Shown here piece by piece: positions 46,334 to 54,456 of a stretch of 64,000 nucleotides of DNA. The stretch's first letter is position 1, and every line of letters starts with the position of its first letter. Position numbers and translations under genes: made by a program. Below the pieces are notes generated by a model, which saw only the letters and a list, made by a program, of their open reading frames with translations, was not told the DNA's origin and searched no databases. This DNA comes from Niveispirillum lacus (GTDB lineage: Bacteria > Pseudomonadota > Alphaproteobacteria > Azospirillales > Azospirillaceae). The DNA lies in assembly GCF_002251795.1 (NCBI RefSeq), contig NZ_NOXU01000032.1, forward strand, positions 186,001 to 250,000, in the 5' to 3' direction.

Positions 46334-48571
46334 ATGCATCCTGCCCGGACCTATCGCCGCCTGCTCCTGTCCACGGTGCTGGCTTTCGGCCTGTCGGATG
46401 CAGCGCTGGCACAGCCGGCGCCGGCTACCGACCAGATGGGCAAGGAAACTGGACAGCCTGTGCTGCTGTCTGCCGACACGGTGGATTACGACGAGGAGCT
46501 GGGTATTATCACAGCCCGGGGCAAGGTGGAGCTGTCGCAGGGCGGGCGCCTGCTGCTGGCCGATACAGTCAGTTTTTCAGAAAAGACCAATGTCGTCACC
46601 GCCTCGGGCAATGTCTCCATCATGGAGCCGACCGGCGAGGTGCTTTTCGCCAATTACACCGAACTGACCGACGATCTCCAGCAAGGCTTCGTGGATCAGG
46701 TTCGCATCCTGTTGTCCGACAATGCGAAATTTGCGGCCCTACAGGGAGAGCGACGCGAAGGCCGCTATACCCGTATGGAGAATGCCGTCTATTCCCCATG
46801 CGAACTGTGCGCGACCGACCCTTCGCGCCCACCGATCTGGCAGATCCGGGCCGCCCGCATCACCCATGATCAGCAGGCGCGGGATGTCTATTACCGCGAT
46901 GCCACGCTGGAAGTTGCGGGCATTCCGGTCATGTGGCTGCCCTTTTTCGGTCATCCCGACCCGACGGTCGAACGGCGCAGCGGGTTCTTGACGCCCGGCG
47001 GCGGCATCAGCTCGGACCTGGGCACCTATGCCCGTATCAATTATTTTTTTGATATTGATGAGACAAAGGATTTCACGCTGGAGGTAACCCCCAGCACTGA
47101 GGACGGGCTGCTATTGGGCGGTGAGTATCGGCAACGGTTCGCCACCGGCTCTATCACGCTGTCGGGCAGCGCCACCTACACTGATCGCGCGCGGGAAACC
47201 ACAGCGGGCGTGGTGGAGAAGAAGGATTTCCGGGGCCACATTTTCGGTACCGGCCGTTTTGATATCGATGAAAATTGGCGTTGGGGTTTTGATGTCAAAC
47301 GCGTGACCGATAACACCCATCTGCTGCGATATGACTATAGCCGGGAAGATATCCTGGCCAGTCGCGCATTTGCAGAACGGTTTCAGGGCCGCGATTACCT
47401 CGCCTTCAATGTCTATGATTTCCAGGATCTTCGCCCCGGCAATCCAGAGGAAGAACCGGTCGTCCTGCCCATGGTCACCTACAGCGCGTTGGGCGAACCA
47501 GGCGGGGTGTTGGGCGGTCGTTGGTCAGCCGATGCGGGGTTCCTGTCGCTGCTGCGGTCGTCGGGCAATGATACCCGCCGGGTTTCATCGGCGGCGGGCT
47601 GGCGGCGCGATGATGTAACGGGCTTCGGCCTTGTCTCCGTGCTGAAAGCCGAAGCACGGGCCGATGGCTATTGGGTATCAAACCTGCGCCGGGCCGATGG
47701 CACTGTGGAACCGGATGACAAGGTGCGTTTCCGCGCCTTCCCACATGCCGACTGGACCGTTTCCTATCCGCTGGCCCGCCAGGATGCCACGGTACAGACC
47801 CTGGTGGAACCCATGGTCATGCTGTCGGCAGCCCCCAACTATAACAACAACGCCAACATCCCCAACGAGGACAGTCAGGATATTGAGTTCGACTACACAA
47901 ACCTCTTCCGCGCCTCACGTTACCCCGGCATAGACCGGCTGGAGGGCGGGCAACGTCTGACCTATGGCGTCAAGACTGGCTTTTATGGCTTTGGCGGTGG
48001 CTCCTCCACCCTGTTCCTGGGCCAAAGCCAGCGCCTGGAAGGCGATACCGACTTCCCCGGTGGTTCGGGCCTGCGTCGCCGCGCGTCCGATGTCGTGGGC
48101 AAGCTGGAACTGACGCCCAGCCCCTGGATGGACATTTCCTATTCATTCCGCCTGGACAGCGACACGATGGCGCAGCGCCTGCACGATGTGTATGGCGTTT
48201 TCGGACCCTCGCAATTTCGGGTGTCCGGCTCCTATGTCTATCTAGACAAGCTGACCCAAGAGGGTGGCCTGGCCACCCGCAACCGTGAAGAGCTGACACT
48301 GGGCATTTCCTCGGCCCTGACCGACCGCTGGTCAATCGGGGTTAACCATCGGCGTGATCTGGCTCCCGGCGGCGGACCCGTCCTGTCCTCAGCAACCCTC
48401 ACCTACCAGGAGGATTGCTTGACCTTCCAACTGGTGGCTGAACGCGACAACACACGGCGTACCGGTATTGACCGGGGTGACCGGCTGTTTTTCAGGGTTG
48501 CCTTCAAGAATCTGGGCGAGTTCATGAGCCCGTCCCTGTCCGGTTCCGTCTTCGGCCAGCAGGACCAGTAA
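46334..48571 (+). CDS. lptD: LPS-assembly outer membrane protein LptD
   Basis: A 745-residue protein. The start is probably the ATG at 46334; a TTG two codons earlier is also open, and no good Shine-Dalgarno is seen. A Sec signal peptide ends near A-L-A-Q-P (residue about 28). The periplasmic OstA/beta-jelly-roll part has L-S-A-D-T-V-D-Y-D and I-I-T-A-R-G-K-V-E-L. The barrel contains the family signature V-M-W-L-P-F-F-G-H-P-D-P-T-V-E-R-R-S-G-F. LptD with LptE inserts lipopolysaccharide into the outer leaflet. Cysteines: a C-E-L-C pair near residue 155 and one in E-D-C-L-T-F near the C-terminus, enough for the inter-domain disulfide the family needs. The common alphaproteobacterial neighbours surA, pdxA and rsmA are not next to it. 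Confidence 0.92.
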   Translation: MHPARTYRRLLLSTVLAFGLSDAALAQPAPATDQMGKETGQPVLLSADTVDYDEELGIITARGKVELSQGGRLLLADTVSFSEKTNVVTASGNVSIMEPTGEVLFANYTELTDDLQQGFVDQVRILLSDNAKFAALQGERREGRYTRMENAVYSPCELCATDPSRPPIWQIRAARITHDQQARDVYYRDATLEVAGIPVMWLPFFGHPDPTVERRSGFLTPGGGISSDLGTYARINYFFDIDETKDFTLEVTPSTEDGLLLGGEYRQRFATGSITLSGSATYTDRARETTAGVVEKKDFRGHIFGTGRFDIDENWRWGFDVKRVTDNTHLLRYDYSREDILASRAFAERFQGRDYLAFNVYDFQDLRPGNPEEEPVVLPMVTYSALGEPGGVLGGRWSADAGFLSLLRSSGNDTRRVSSAAGWRRDDVTGFGLVSVLKAEARADGYWVSNLRRADGTVEPDDKVRFRAFPHADWTVSYPLARQDATVQTLVEPMVMLSAAPNYNNNANIPNEDSQDIEFDYTNLFRASRYPGIDRLEGGQRLTYGVKTGFYGFGGGSSTLFLGQSQRLEGDTDFPGGSGLRRRASDVVGKLELTPSPWMDISYSFRLDSDTMAQRLHDVYGVFGPSQFRVSGSYVYLDKLTQEGGLATRNREELTLGISSALTDRWSIGVNHRRDLAPGGGPVLSSATLTYQEDCLTFQLVAERDNTRRTGIDRGDRLFFRVAFKNLGEFMSPSLSGSVFGQQDQ

Positions 48572-48684
48572 CATTATCGGCCCACTCTGACTGGTGGTCC
48601 CTGTGCCAACGCGCGCAGAGTTAGCCCCGGTCACCGGTTCTGAAACAGCGTATATCGCCCTTGGCGTTAAATAACAACTTCATC

Positions 48685-48707
48685 ATGTGGTATTACTGAC
48701 ACCACAT
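48685..48707. promoter_or_regulatory. inverted repeat upstream of metNIQ, candidate operator
   Basis: ATGTGGT, 9 bases, ACCACAT: perfect 7-base arms, about 105 bases before metN in an otherwise empty gap (48572-48812). Position suits a repressor controlling methionine uptake. I did not recognise a SAM riboswitch in the gap. Confidence 0.4.
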
Positions 48708-48812
48708 AGCAGACACGTGAATTCGCCGATTGCCCGATACTCCTTCCCGCTTCACTCTTCCCGGTGACAGCAATCCAGGGCAGGATCGGTCAACGACCGC
48801 CCGATCAGTGAC

Positions 48813-49910
48813 ATGGACCCGATTGTGACAGGACAGGACGCGCCCGACGCCTTCATGGTGCGGCTGGCGGGCATCACCAAGATCTTTCATGGCAAGGATG
48901 GCCAGACCGTTGCAGCCCTGGCCGGTATTGATCTCAATATTTTGCGGGGTGGCATCACCGCGATTGTCGGACCTAGCGGGGCTGGCAAAAGCAGCCTGCT
49001 GCGCGCCGTCAATGTGCTGGAACGGCCAGATACGGGCACCGTCAACGTTGGTGGCCGCGACCTGACATCGCTGGATGACGAAAGCCTGCGCCGCGCGCGG
49101 CAATCCATCGGCATGATTTTCCAGCATTTCAATCTGCTGGCCAACCGCACGGTTGCCGGCAATGTCGCCCTGTCGCTGGAACTGGCGGGCTGGCCGACGG
49201 CGAAAATCGGCCCCCGCGTTGCCGAACTGCTGAACCTTGTGGGCCTGACAGACAAGGCGACGCACTATCCCGCCGCCTTGTCGGGTGGGCAAAAGCAACG
49301 GGTCGGTATCGCCCGCGCGCTCGCCCCCAATCCGCAACTCTTGCTGTGTGATGAGGCGACATCAGCCCTGGACCCAGAAACCACGCGGCAGATCCTGGCC
49401 CTGATCCGCAAGATCAACCGGGAACTGGGCCTGACCGTCCTGCTGATCACCCATGAAATGGCGGTAGTGCGGGAGGTGGCCGATCAGGTTGTGGTTCTGG
49501 AGGCGGGCCGCATCATTGAACAGGGACCGGTGGCCCAGGTTTTCGCCCATCCGCAACATCAGACTACACGCTGCTTCCTGTTGGGGGAAACCGGCACGGA
49601 ATTGCCGCCAGCCCTGGCCGCCCGCCTGTTAACCACCCCCATCGCTGATGGCGCCACGCTGATCCGCCTGCATGCCGTAGGCGAACTTGCTGCGTCCCCG
49701 CTTCTGTCCGATCTGGGGGCTGCTGGCATTGCGGCGCGTCTGATTGCAGGGCGGGTTCAGCCGCTGGGCGACCGGCCCTTTGCCGGGTTGATCGCCGCTT
49801 TGACTGGCAATGTCGGCGCCATCGACAACGCCATCCATCAATTGCGCGCCCGTGGCGCGGAGATCGAGGTTCTGGGCCATGTCGCCACAGATGCTGTCAC
49901 TGCTGGCTGA
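48813..49910 (+). CDS. metN: methionine ABC transporter ATP-binding protein MetN
   Basis: A 365-residue ATPase. Walker A G-P-S-G-A-G-K-S-S lies near residue 54, Q-loop F-Q-H-F-N-L-L, signature L-S-G-G-Q-K-Q-R, Walker B L-L-L-C-D-E-A-T-S-A-L-D and switch I-T-H-E-M follow. The F-Q-H-F-N-L-L and D-E-A-T-S-A-L-D-P-E-T-T pattern and the C-terminal NIL domain of about 85 residues are typical of MetN, where NIL binds methionine and shuts transport down. It powers import of methionine through MetI with MetQ as receptor. Its end overlaps metI by 32 bases. Confidence 0.94.
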   Translation: MDPIVTGQDAPDAFMVRLAGITKIFHGKDGQTVAALAGIDLNILRGGITAIVGPSGAGKSSLLRAVNVLERPDTGTVNVGGRDLTSLDDESLRRARQSIGMIFQHFNLLANRTVAGNVALSLELAGWPTAKIGPRVAELLNLVGLTDKATHYPAALSGGQKQRVGIARALAPNPQLLLCDEATSALDPETTRQILALIRKINRELGLTVLLITHEMAVVREVADQVVVLEAGRIIEQGPVAQVFAHPQHQTTRCFLLGETGTELPPALAARLLTTPIADGATLIRLHAVGELAASPLLSDLGAAGIAARLIAGRVQPLGDRPFAGLIAALTGNVGAIDNAIHQLRARGAEIEVLGHVATDAVTAG

Positions 49911-50544
49911 TGCCACAGTTCAGACCCTGCTGATGGTGGTGGTCGCAGGGGTCCTCGCGACGCTGGCCGGAGTGCCGCTTGGCTTGTTCCTGGCCCTGTC
50001 AGGTGCGGGCGATCTGCTGCCGAGACCAGGCTTGCAGCGCGCCATCGGCTTGATCGTAAACGCCACCCGCTCGACGCCGTTCATCATCCTGGTGGTGGCC
50101 ATTGTGCCATTGACCCGGCTGTTGACCGGTACGTCCATTGGCACTGCTGCCGCCACAGTGCCGCTGACCCTGGCCGCAATCCCCTTTATCGCTCGGGTGG
50201 TGGAAAGTGCCGTGCGGGAGGTGGATCATGGTCTGCTCGACGCCGCCCGCGCCATGGGGGCCGGGCCCGGTCAGATCGTGACCAAGATCCTGCTGCCCGA
50301 GGCCCGCGCGGGCATTGTGCGCGGCCTGACGCTCGCCGCCGTCAATCTGGTGGGTTACTCCGCCATGGTCGGGGCAGTGGGTGGTGGGGGTCTGGGCGAT
50401 CTGGGCATTCGCTATGGGTATCAGCGGTTCATGCCAGAGATGATGCTGGCCGTTGTACTGATCCTGATCATCGTGGTTCAGGCCCTGCAATCGGGGGGTG
50501 AGGCGCTGGCCCGCCGCCTGGACAAACGCAATCCCGGAAACTGA
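49879..50544 (+). CDS. metI: methionine ABC transporter permease MetI
   Basis: About 221 residues from the ATG at 49879 (an ATG at 49891 is possible). Five hydrophobic segments can be seen, with the early Q-T-L-L-M-V motif, the R-S-T-P-F-I-I-L stretch typical of MetI, and the EAA loop L-D-A-A-R-A-M-G-A-G-P-G-Q-I that contacts MetN. It forms the inner-membrane channel. The start lies within metN and metQ begins 11 bases after its stop, a tight operon. Confidence 0.93.
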   Translation: MSPQMLSLLADATVQTLLMVVVAGVLATLAGVPLGLFLALSGAGDLLPRPGLQRAIGLIVNATRSTPFIILVVAIVPLTRLLTGTSIGTAAATVPLTLAAIPFIARVVESAVREVDHGLLDAARAMGAGPGQIVTKILLPEARAGIVRGLTLAAVNLVGYSAMVGAVGGGGLGDLGIRYGYQRFMPEMMLAVVLILIIVVQALQSGGEALARRLDKRNPGN

Positions 50545-50555
50545 AGGTCGATCCG

Positions 50556-51338
50556 ATGCGCATCTCCGCCTTGCTGGCCCTTATCACCACTGTCCTGGCC
50601 ACCGCCCTGCCCGCGCAAGCGGAGAAACTGCGGATCGGTGTTACCCCCGGCCCCCATGCCCAGATCATGGAGGTGGTCAAGAAAGAAGCCGCTGCCCAGG
50701 GTCTTGACCTGGAGGTGATGGAATTTAGCGACTATGTTGTACCCAACGCCGCCCTGGACAGCGGTGACCTCGATGCCAACAGCTTCCAGCATCAACCCTA
50801 CCTGGACAATCAGATCACCGACCGCGGCTTTAATCTGGTGTCCGTCGGCAAGAGTGTGACCTTTCCGCTGGGCATTTTCGCGTCCAAGGCCAAATCCCTG
50901 GAGGCGCTGCCCAAAGGGGCCAAGATCGCCATTCCTAACGATCCCACCAATGGCGGCCGGGCCCTGCTGCTGCTTGCCCGGGAGGGGTTGATCAGTGTTG
51001 ATCCTAAGGTCGGCCTGAAGGCTACGGTACTGGACATCACGCAGAACCCGAAAAACCTGAAGATCATTGAACTGGACGCCGCCCAGTTGCCACGTAGCCT
51101 CGGCGATGTCGACGCCGCGGCCATCAATGGCAATTACGCCCTGGAAGCCGGGCTGGACCCGATCAAGGACGCCATCGCACGCGAACCAGCCAACGGTCCC
51201 TACGCCAATGTCATCGTGGTCCGCACGTCTGATAAGGATAAACCCTGGGTCAAGAAACTGATGGCGGTGTACAATTCTGCACCGGTCAAGACATTCATCG
51301 AAACGACCTATAAGGGCGCCGTCGTACCGGCATGGTGA
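50556..51338 (+). CDS. metQ: methionine-binding protein MetQ
   Basis: A 260-residue NLPA/MetQ-family receptor: K-L-R-I-G-V-T-P-G-P-H-A-Q-I-M at the mature N-terminus, F-S-D-Y-V-V-P-N-A-A-L, D-A-N-S-F-Q-H-Q-P-Y-L, then I-P-N-D-P-T-N-G-G-R-A-L-L-L-L. The signal peptide (M-R-I-S-A-L-L-A-L-I-T-T-V-L-A-T-A-L-P-A-Q-A) ends at a Sec signal peptidase I-type A-Q-A site, and no lipobox cysteine is present, so the protein would be soluble in the periplasm rather than a lipoprotein as in E. coli. Confidence 0.93.
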   Translation: MRISALLALITTVLATALPAQAEKLRIGVTPGPHAQIMEVVKKEAAAQGLDLEVMEFSDYVVPNAALDSGDLDANSFQHQPYLDNQITDRGFNLVSVGKSVTFPLGIFASKAKSLEALPKGAKIAIPNDPTNGGRALLLLAREGLISVDPKVGLKATVLDITQNPKNLKIIELDAAQLPRSLGDVDAAAINGNYALEAGLDPIKDAIAREPANGPYANVIVVRTSDKDKPWVKKLMAVYNSAPVKTFIETTYKGAVVPAW

Positions 51339-51476
51339 GGGGACATTGCCGTCTCAGCCGGGGCTAACCACCGACACAATTGTCACAGGCGCGTAACTGC
51401 TTTGTTACAGGCCTATCCGATAGGCCCCACCCCTGGCATCCTCCTCGGCAAAATCCTGTCGGATGGAGGAATAGGC

Positions 51477-53534
51477 ATGCGTTTTGGGACCCTGGCCCGG
51501 ATGGGCCTTTTGCTGACCTGCGCTAACGCCGCCATTGCCAACCCGGCAACGGCGCAGGACAAAAAGGTGATGACCGCCGCCGATATCTGGGGCATGAAGC
51601 GGGTCTCCTCCCCTGCCCTGTCGCCGGATGCCAAATCGGTCGTTGTGTCGGTTTCTGTTTTCGATTTGAAGACCGACAAGCGCAGCGCCGATCTCTGGCT
51701 GTTTCCCGTCGATGGCGGGCCGGCGCGGCAATTGACCACCGATCCAGCCGCCGAGGCCGATGCGGTATGGAGTCCCGATGGCAAGTACATCGCCTTCACG
51801 GCCCGGCGTGACGATGACAAGGCGCCTCAGATCTATGTCCTGCCGATGGGAGGGGGCGAGGCGAAGCGGGTGACCACCCTTCCCACCGGGGCGCGGACAC
51901 CGAAATGGCTGCCCGATGGCAAGGGACTGGTCTTCATGAGCCGCGTCTGGGCCGACCTGCCCACCTGGGAGGATCAAGCCAAACGTTTGAAAGACCGGGA
52001 AGAGTCGAAGATGACGGCCCGCGTCTGGGACAAGGCGCCCATCGCCTACTTTGATCACTACCTGGACGACCGCGAAAACCATCTCTATGTCACCGATCTT
52101 GACGGTGCCACCCCGCGTACCATCACCCTGGGTTCCGGTGTGTCGGTGCAGTATAATGAGGGTTCGGCCCCGTTCGACATCTCGCCCGACGGCAAGGAAG
52201 TGGCGTTCCCGGTCAATGTCGACAAAGTAGGGAACCGTCCGAATATCGACCTGTTCACCATCGCGGTGACGGGGGGTGCCGCCACCAACATCACGCCGGA
52301 CAACAAGACCGGGCCGGACAACAATCCCGCCTATTCGCCCGACGGCAAGTCGCTGGCCTATAATCAACGCACGATTTTCGGCTTCTATGGTGAAAATGCG
52401 AAACTGATCGTGCGTGACCGGGCCACCGGCACCACGCGCAACATCACCGAGGGTTTTGACCGCTCGGCCAACGATTTTTCCTGGACCGACGACAGTGCCG
52501 CCCTGTACGGCGCGGTGGACGATGCTTCGGTGCAGCGGGTCTACCGGTATGATCCCAAGGGCAAGGAAAAGCCCCGGCGGATCACCGATGGGGCCACTGG
52601 CGATGTGACCGATGTGGAAGTGGCGGGCAAGGCACTGGTGGGTCTGCGCCAATCAATCAGCGCGCCCGCTGAACTGGTCGCCATTGACGCAAAGTCCGGC
52701 AAGATCCGCGACATCTCCGCTGCCAATGCCCAAGCCCTGGCCGGTTTCCAGATGGGTAAGGTGGAGAGCGTCACCTACAAAGGGGCGAACAATGCAGACA
52801 TCCAGATGTGGGTGATCTATCCGCCCAATTTCGACCCCACGAAAAAGTACCCGGCGATGATGCTGGTCCATGGCGGCCCGCACAATGCCATCACCGACGC
52901 TTTCAGCTATCGCTGGAATGCGCAGGTCTTTGCCGGCTGGGGCTATGTTGTCACCTGGCACAACTTCCATGGGTCCAGCGGCTTCGGACAGGCCTTCACC
53001 GACAGCATCAACCCCGAGTGGGGTGAGGTGCCGTATCAGGATACAATCAAAGCGGCCGAATGGCTGGCCGCCAAGCCGTTCATCGACAAGGACCGCATGC
53101 TGGCCGCCGGTGCCTCCTATGGCGGCTACCTCACCAGTTTCATCCTGGGCCGCGAACATCCGTTCAAGACCCTGGTGATCCATGCGCCGGTCTACAACCT
53201 CTATACCCAATATGCCGCCGATTTCAGTGGCAGCCAGGCGCGGTTCAAGGAATTCTGGGAGGACCAGTCGGTGATCGCCCGCAATTCCCCGCATATGCAG
53301 GCCGGTAACTTCAAGACCCCGTCACTGATCCTGCATGGCGAACAGGATCTGCGTGTACCCATCAACCACGGCATCGAGTTGTTCAATACGCTGCAGCGCC
53401 GTGGTGTGGAAAGCCGTCTGGTCTATTTCCCAGATGAAAATCATTGGGTCCTGAAGCCGCAAAACAGCGTCTTCTGGTACGCCGAAGTCGAACGCTGGGT
53501 GAAGGCCCAGGTGAAACCCGGACCAGCCAACTGA
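51477..53534 (+). CDS. exported S9-family (prolyl oligopeptidase/DPP-like) peptidase
   Basis: A 685-residue protein. The ATG at 51477 has GGAGGA upstream and opens a Sec signal peptide ending A-T-A-Q near residue 27. Residues about 35-420 are WD40-like/beta-propeller strands (repeated S-P-D-G-K and W-x-P-D-G). The catalytic alpha/beta-hydrolase domain holds the nucleophile in G-A-S-Y-G-G (Ser547), the acid in G-E-Q-D (Asp624) and the base in E-N-H-W (His656), plus oxyanion-side H-G-G-P. S9 enzymes of this type cut dipeptides or acyl residues from short peptides in the periplasm. It is separated from metQ by 138 bases and ends before a hairpin. Confidence 0.9.
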   Translation: MRFGTLARMGLLLTCANAAIANPATAQDKKVMTAADIWGMKRVSSPALSPDAKSVVVSVSVFDLKTDKRSADLWLFPVDGGPARQLTTDPAAEADAVWSPDGKYIAFTARRDDDKAPQIYVLPMGGGEAKRVTTLPTGARTPKWLPDGKGLVFMSRVWADLPTWEDQAKRLKDREESKMTARVWDKAPIAYFDHYLDDRENHLYVTDLDGATPRTITLGSGVSVQYNEGSAPFDISPDGKEVAFPVNVDKVGNRPNIDLFTIAVTGGAATNITPDNKTGPDNNPAYSPDGKSLAYNQRTIFGFYGENAKLIVRDRATGTTRNITEGFDRSANDFSWTDDSAALYGAVDDASVQRVYRYDPKGKEKPRRITDGATGDVTDVEVAGKALVGLRQSISAPAELVAIDAKSGKIRDISAANAQALAGFQMGKVESVTYKGANNADIQMWVIYPPNFDPTKKYPAMMLVHGGPHNAITDAFSYRWNAQVFAGWGYVVTWHNFHGSSGFGQAFTDSINPEWGEVPYQDTIKAAEWLAAKPFIDKDRMLAAGASYGGYLTSFILGREHPFKTLVIHAPVYNLYTQYAADFSGSQARFKEFWEDQSVIARNSPHMQAGNFKTPSLILHGEQDLRVPINHGIELFNTLQRRGVESRLVYFPDENHWVLKPQNSVFWYAEVERWVKAQVKPGPAN

Positions 53535-53548
53535 CCAATCACACCAAG

Positions 53549-53574
53549 GGGCGGTGCCAAACGGCGCCGCCCTT
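53549..53574 (+). terminator. probable terminator after the S9 peptidase gene
   Basis: A 10-base stem GGGCGGTGCC / GGCGCCGCCC (one G-U type pair) has an AAAC loop, 15 bases after the stop. Only two T follow, so the U-tract is weak. Confidence 0.5.
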
Positions 53575-53760
53575 ACTGTGTAGGCTCTGGCGACCGCCAG
53601 GATGCGGATGGAAGGCTGAATGAGCGGCTGAAAGACCCAATTATTCCGCTCAATGAAATAATGAACTGTCCAATCAGCAGATTAACGATACTGTCTTCTT
53701 GACCCATTCTGCCCTGGACGGCCGCGAACGCCGGCCCCCATGAAACCAGGGATCAGAACC

Positions 53761-54369
53761 ATGAAGCTCCATTATCACCCCCTGTCGGGCAATGCCCACC
53801 GCGCCCGCCTGTTCTTGTCCTTGCTGGGCGTCCCGCATGATCTGGTTGAGGTCGATCTGATGGCCGGTGCGCATAAGCAGCCGGACTTCCTGGCACTCAA
53901 CCCGTTCGGTCAGGTGCCGGTGCTGGAGGATGGCGATGTGGTCATTCCGGACAGCACCGCCATCCTGGTCTATCTGGCCAAAAAGCATGGCGGTGGCTGG
54001 CTGCCGGAGGATGCGCAAGGGGCGGCGGCCGTTCAGCGTTGGCTGGCCGTGGCGACGGGCGAGTTGGCCTATGGCCCGGCGGCGGCGCGACTGGTCACAT
54101 TGTTTGGTGCCAAACTGAACGCCGATGAAGTGATCACCCGCGCACATCTGCTCTTGACCCGGCTGGAGGCGTATCTCGATGGCCGTGACTGGCTGGTCGG
54201 CACCCGCCCCAGCATCGCCGATATTGCCCTGTATTCCTACCTCTATAGCGCGCCGGAGGGCAATGTCGACCTGTCCGCTTATCCGCACGTCCGGGCCTTC
54301 CTGACCCGGATTGAAGGACTGCCGGGCTTCGTCCCGTTCGCCCGCAACAAAGTCGGCCTTGCGGTCTGA
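53761..54369 (+). CDS. glutathione S-transferase family protein
   Basis: A 202-residue protein started at the ATG at 53761 (AGGGATC upstream). The N-terminal thioredoxin-like half reads [17 protein letters not shown], then [12 protein letters not shown] and I-P-D-S-T-A-I, the conserved cis-Pro and glutathione gamma-glutamyl (D/E-S) site. The helical half has [10 protein letters not shown], the N-capping box of GSTs. It conjugates or reduces electrophiles with glutathione in the cytoplasm; the exact class is unclear, Ser14 being a likely catalytic residue. It lies 87 bases before the fusion oxidoreductase on the same strand. Confidence 0.9.
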   Translation: MKLHYHPLSGNAHRARLFLSLLGVPHDLVEVDLMAGAHKQPDFLALNPFGQVPVLEDGDVVIPDSTAILVYLAKKHGGGWLPEDAQGAAAVQRWLAVATGELAYGPAAARLVTLFGAKLNADEVITRAHLLLTRLEAYLDGRDWLVGTRPSIADIALYSYLYSAPEGNVDLSAYPHVRAFLTRIEGLPGFVPFARNKVGLAV

Positions 54370-54456
54370 CCCGTGCGATAAGCCGACATCCGATGTGCTG
54401 TGCATATCGGGTTTCGGACAGCCACGACCGTAGCTGGCTCGAAACAGGAGGGGATC

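Noticed and set aside
46122-46412. 96-residue minus-strand frame between groEL and lptD
   Set aside because: It overlaps the lptD signal peptide, has no ribosome site and looks like random GC-rich translation.
48572-48812. SAM riboswitch before metNIQ
   Set aside because: I could not fold the region into the conserved core of any SAM riboswitch class I know; only a simple inverted repeat is evident.
51405-52652. 415-residue open frame opposite the S9 peptidase
   Set aside because: Antisense to a clear peptidase with a signal peptide and catalytic triad.
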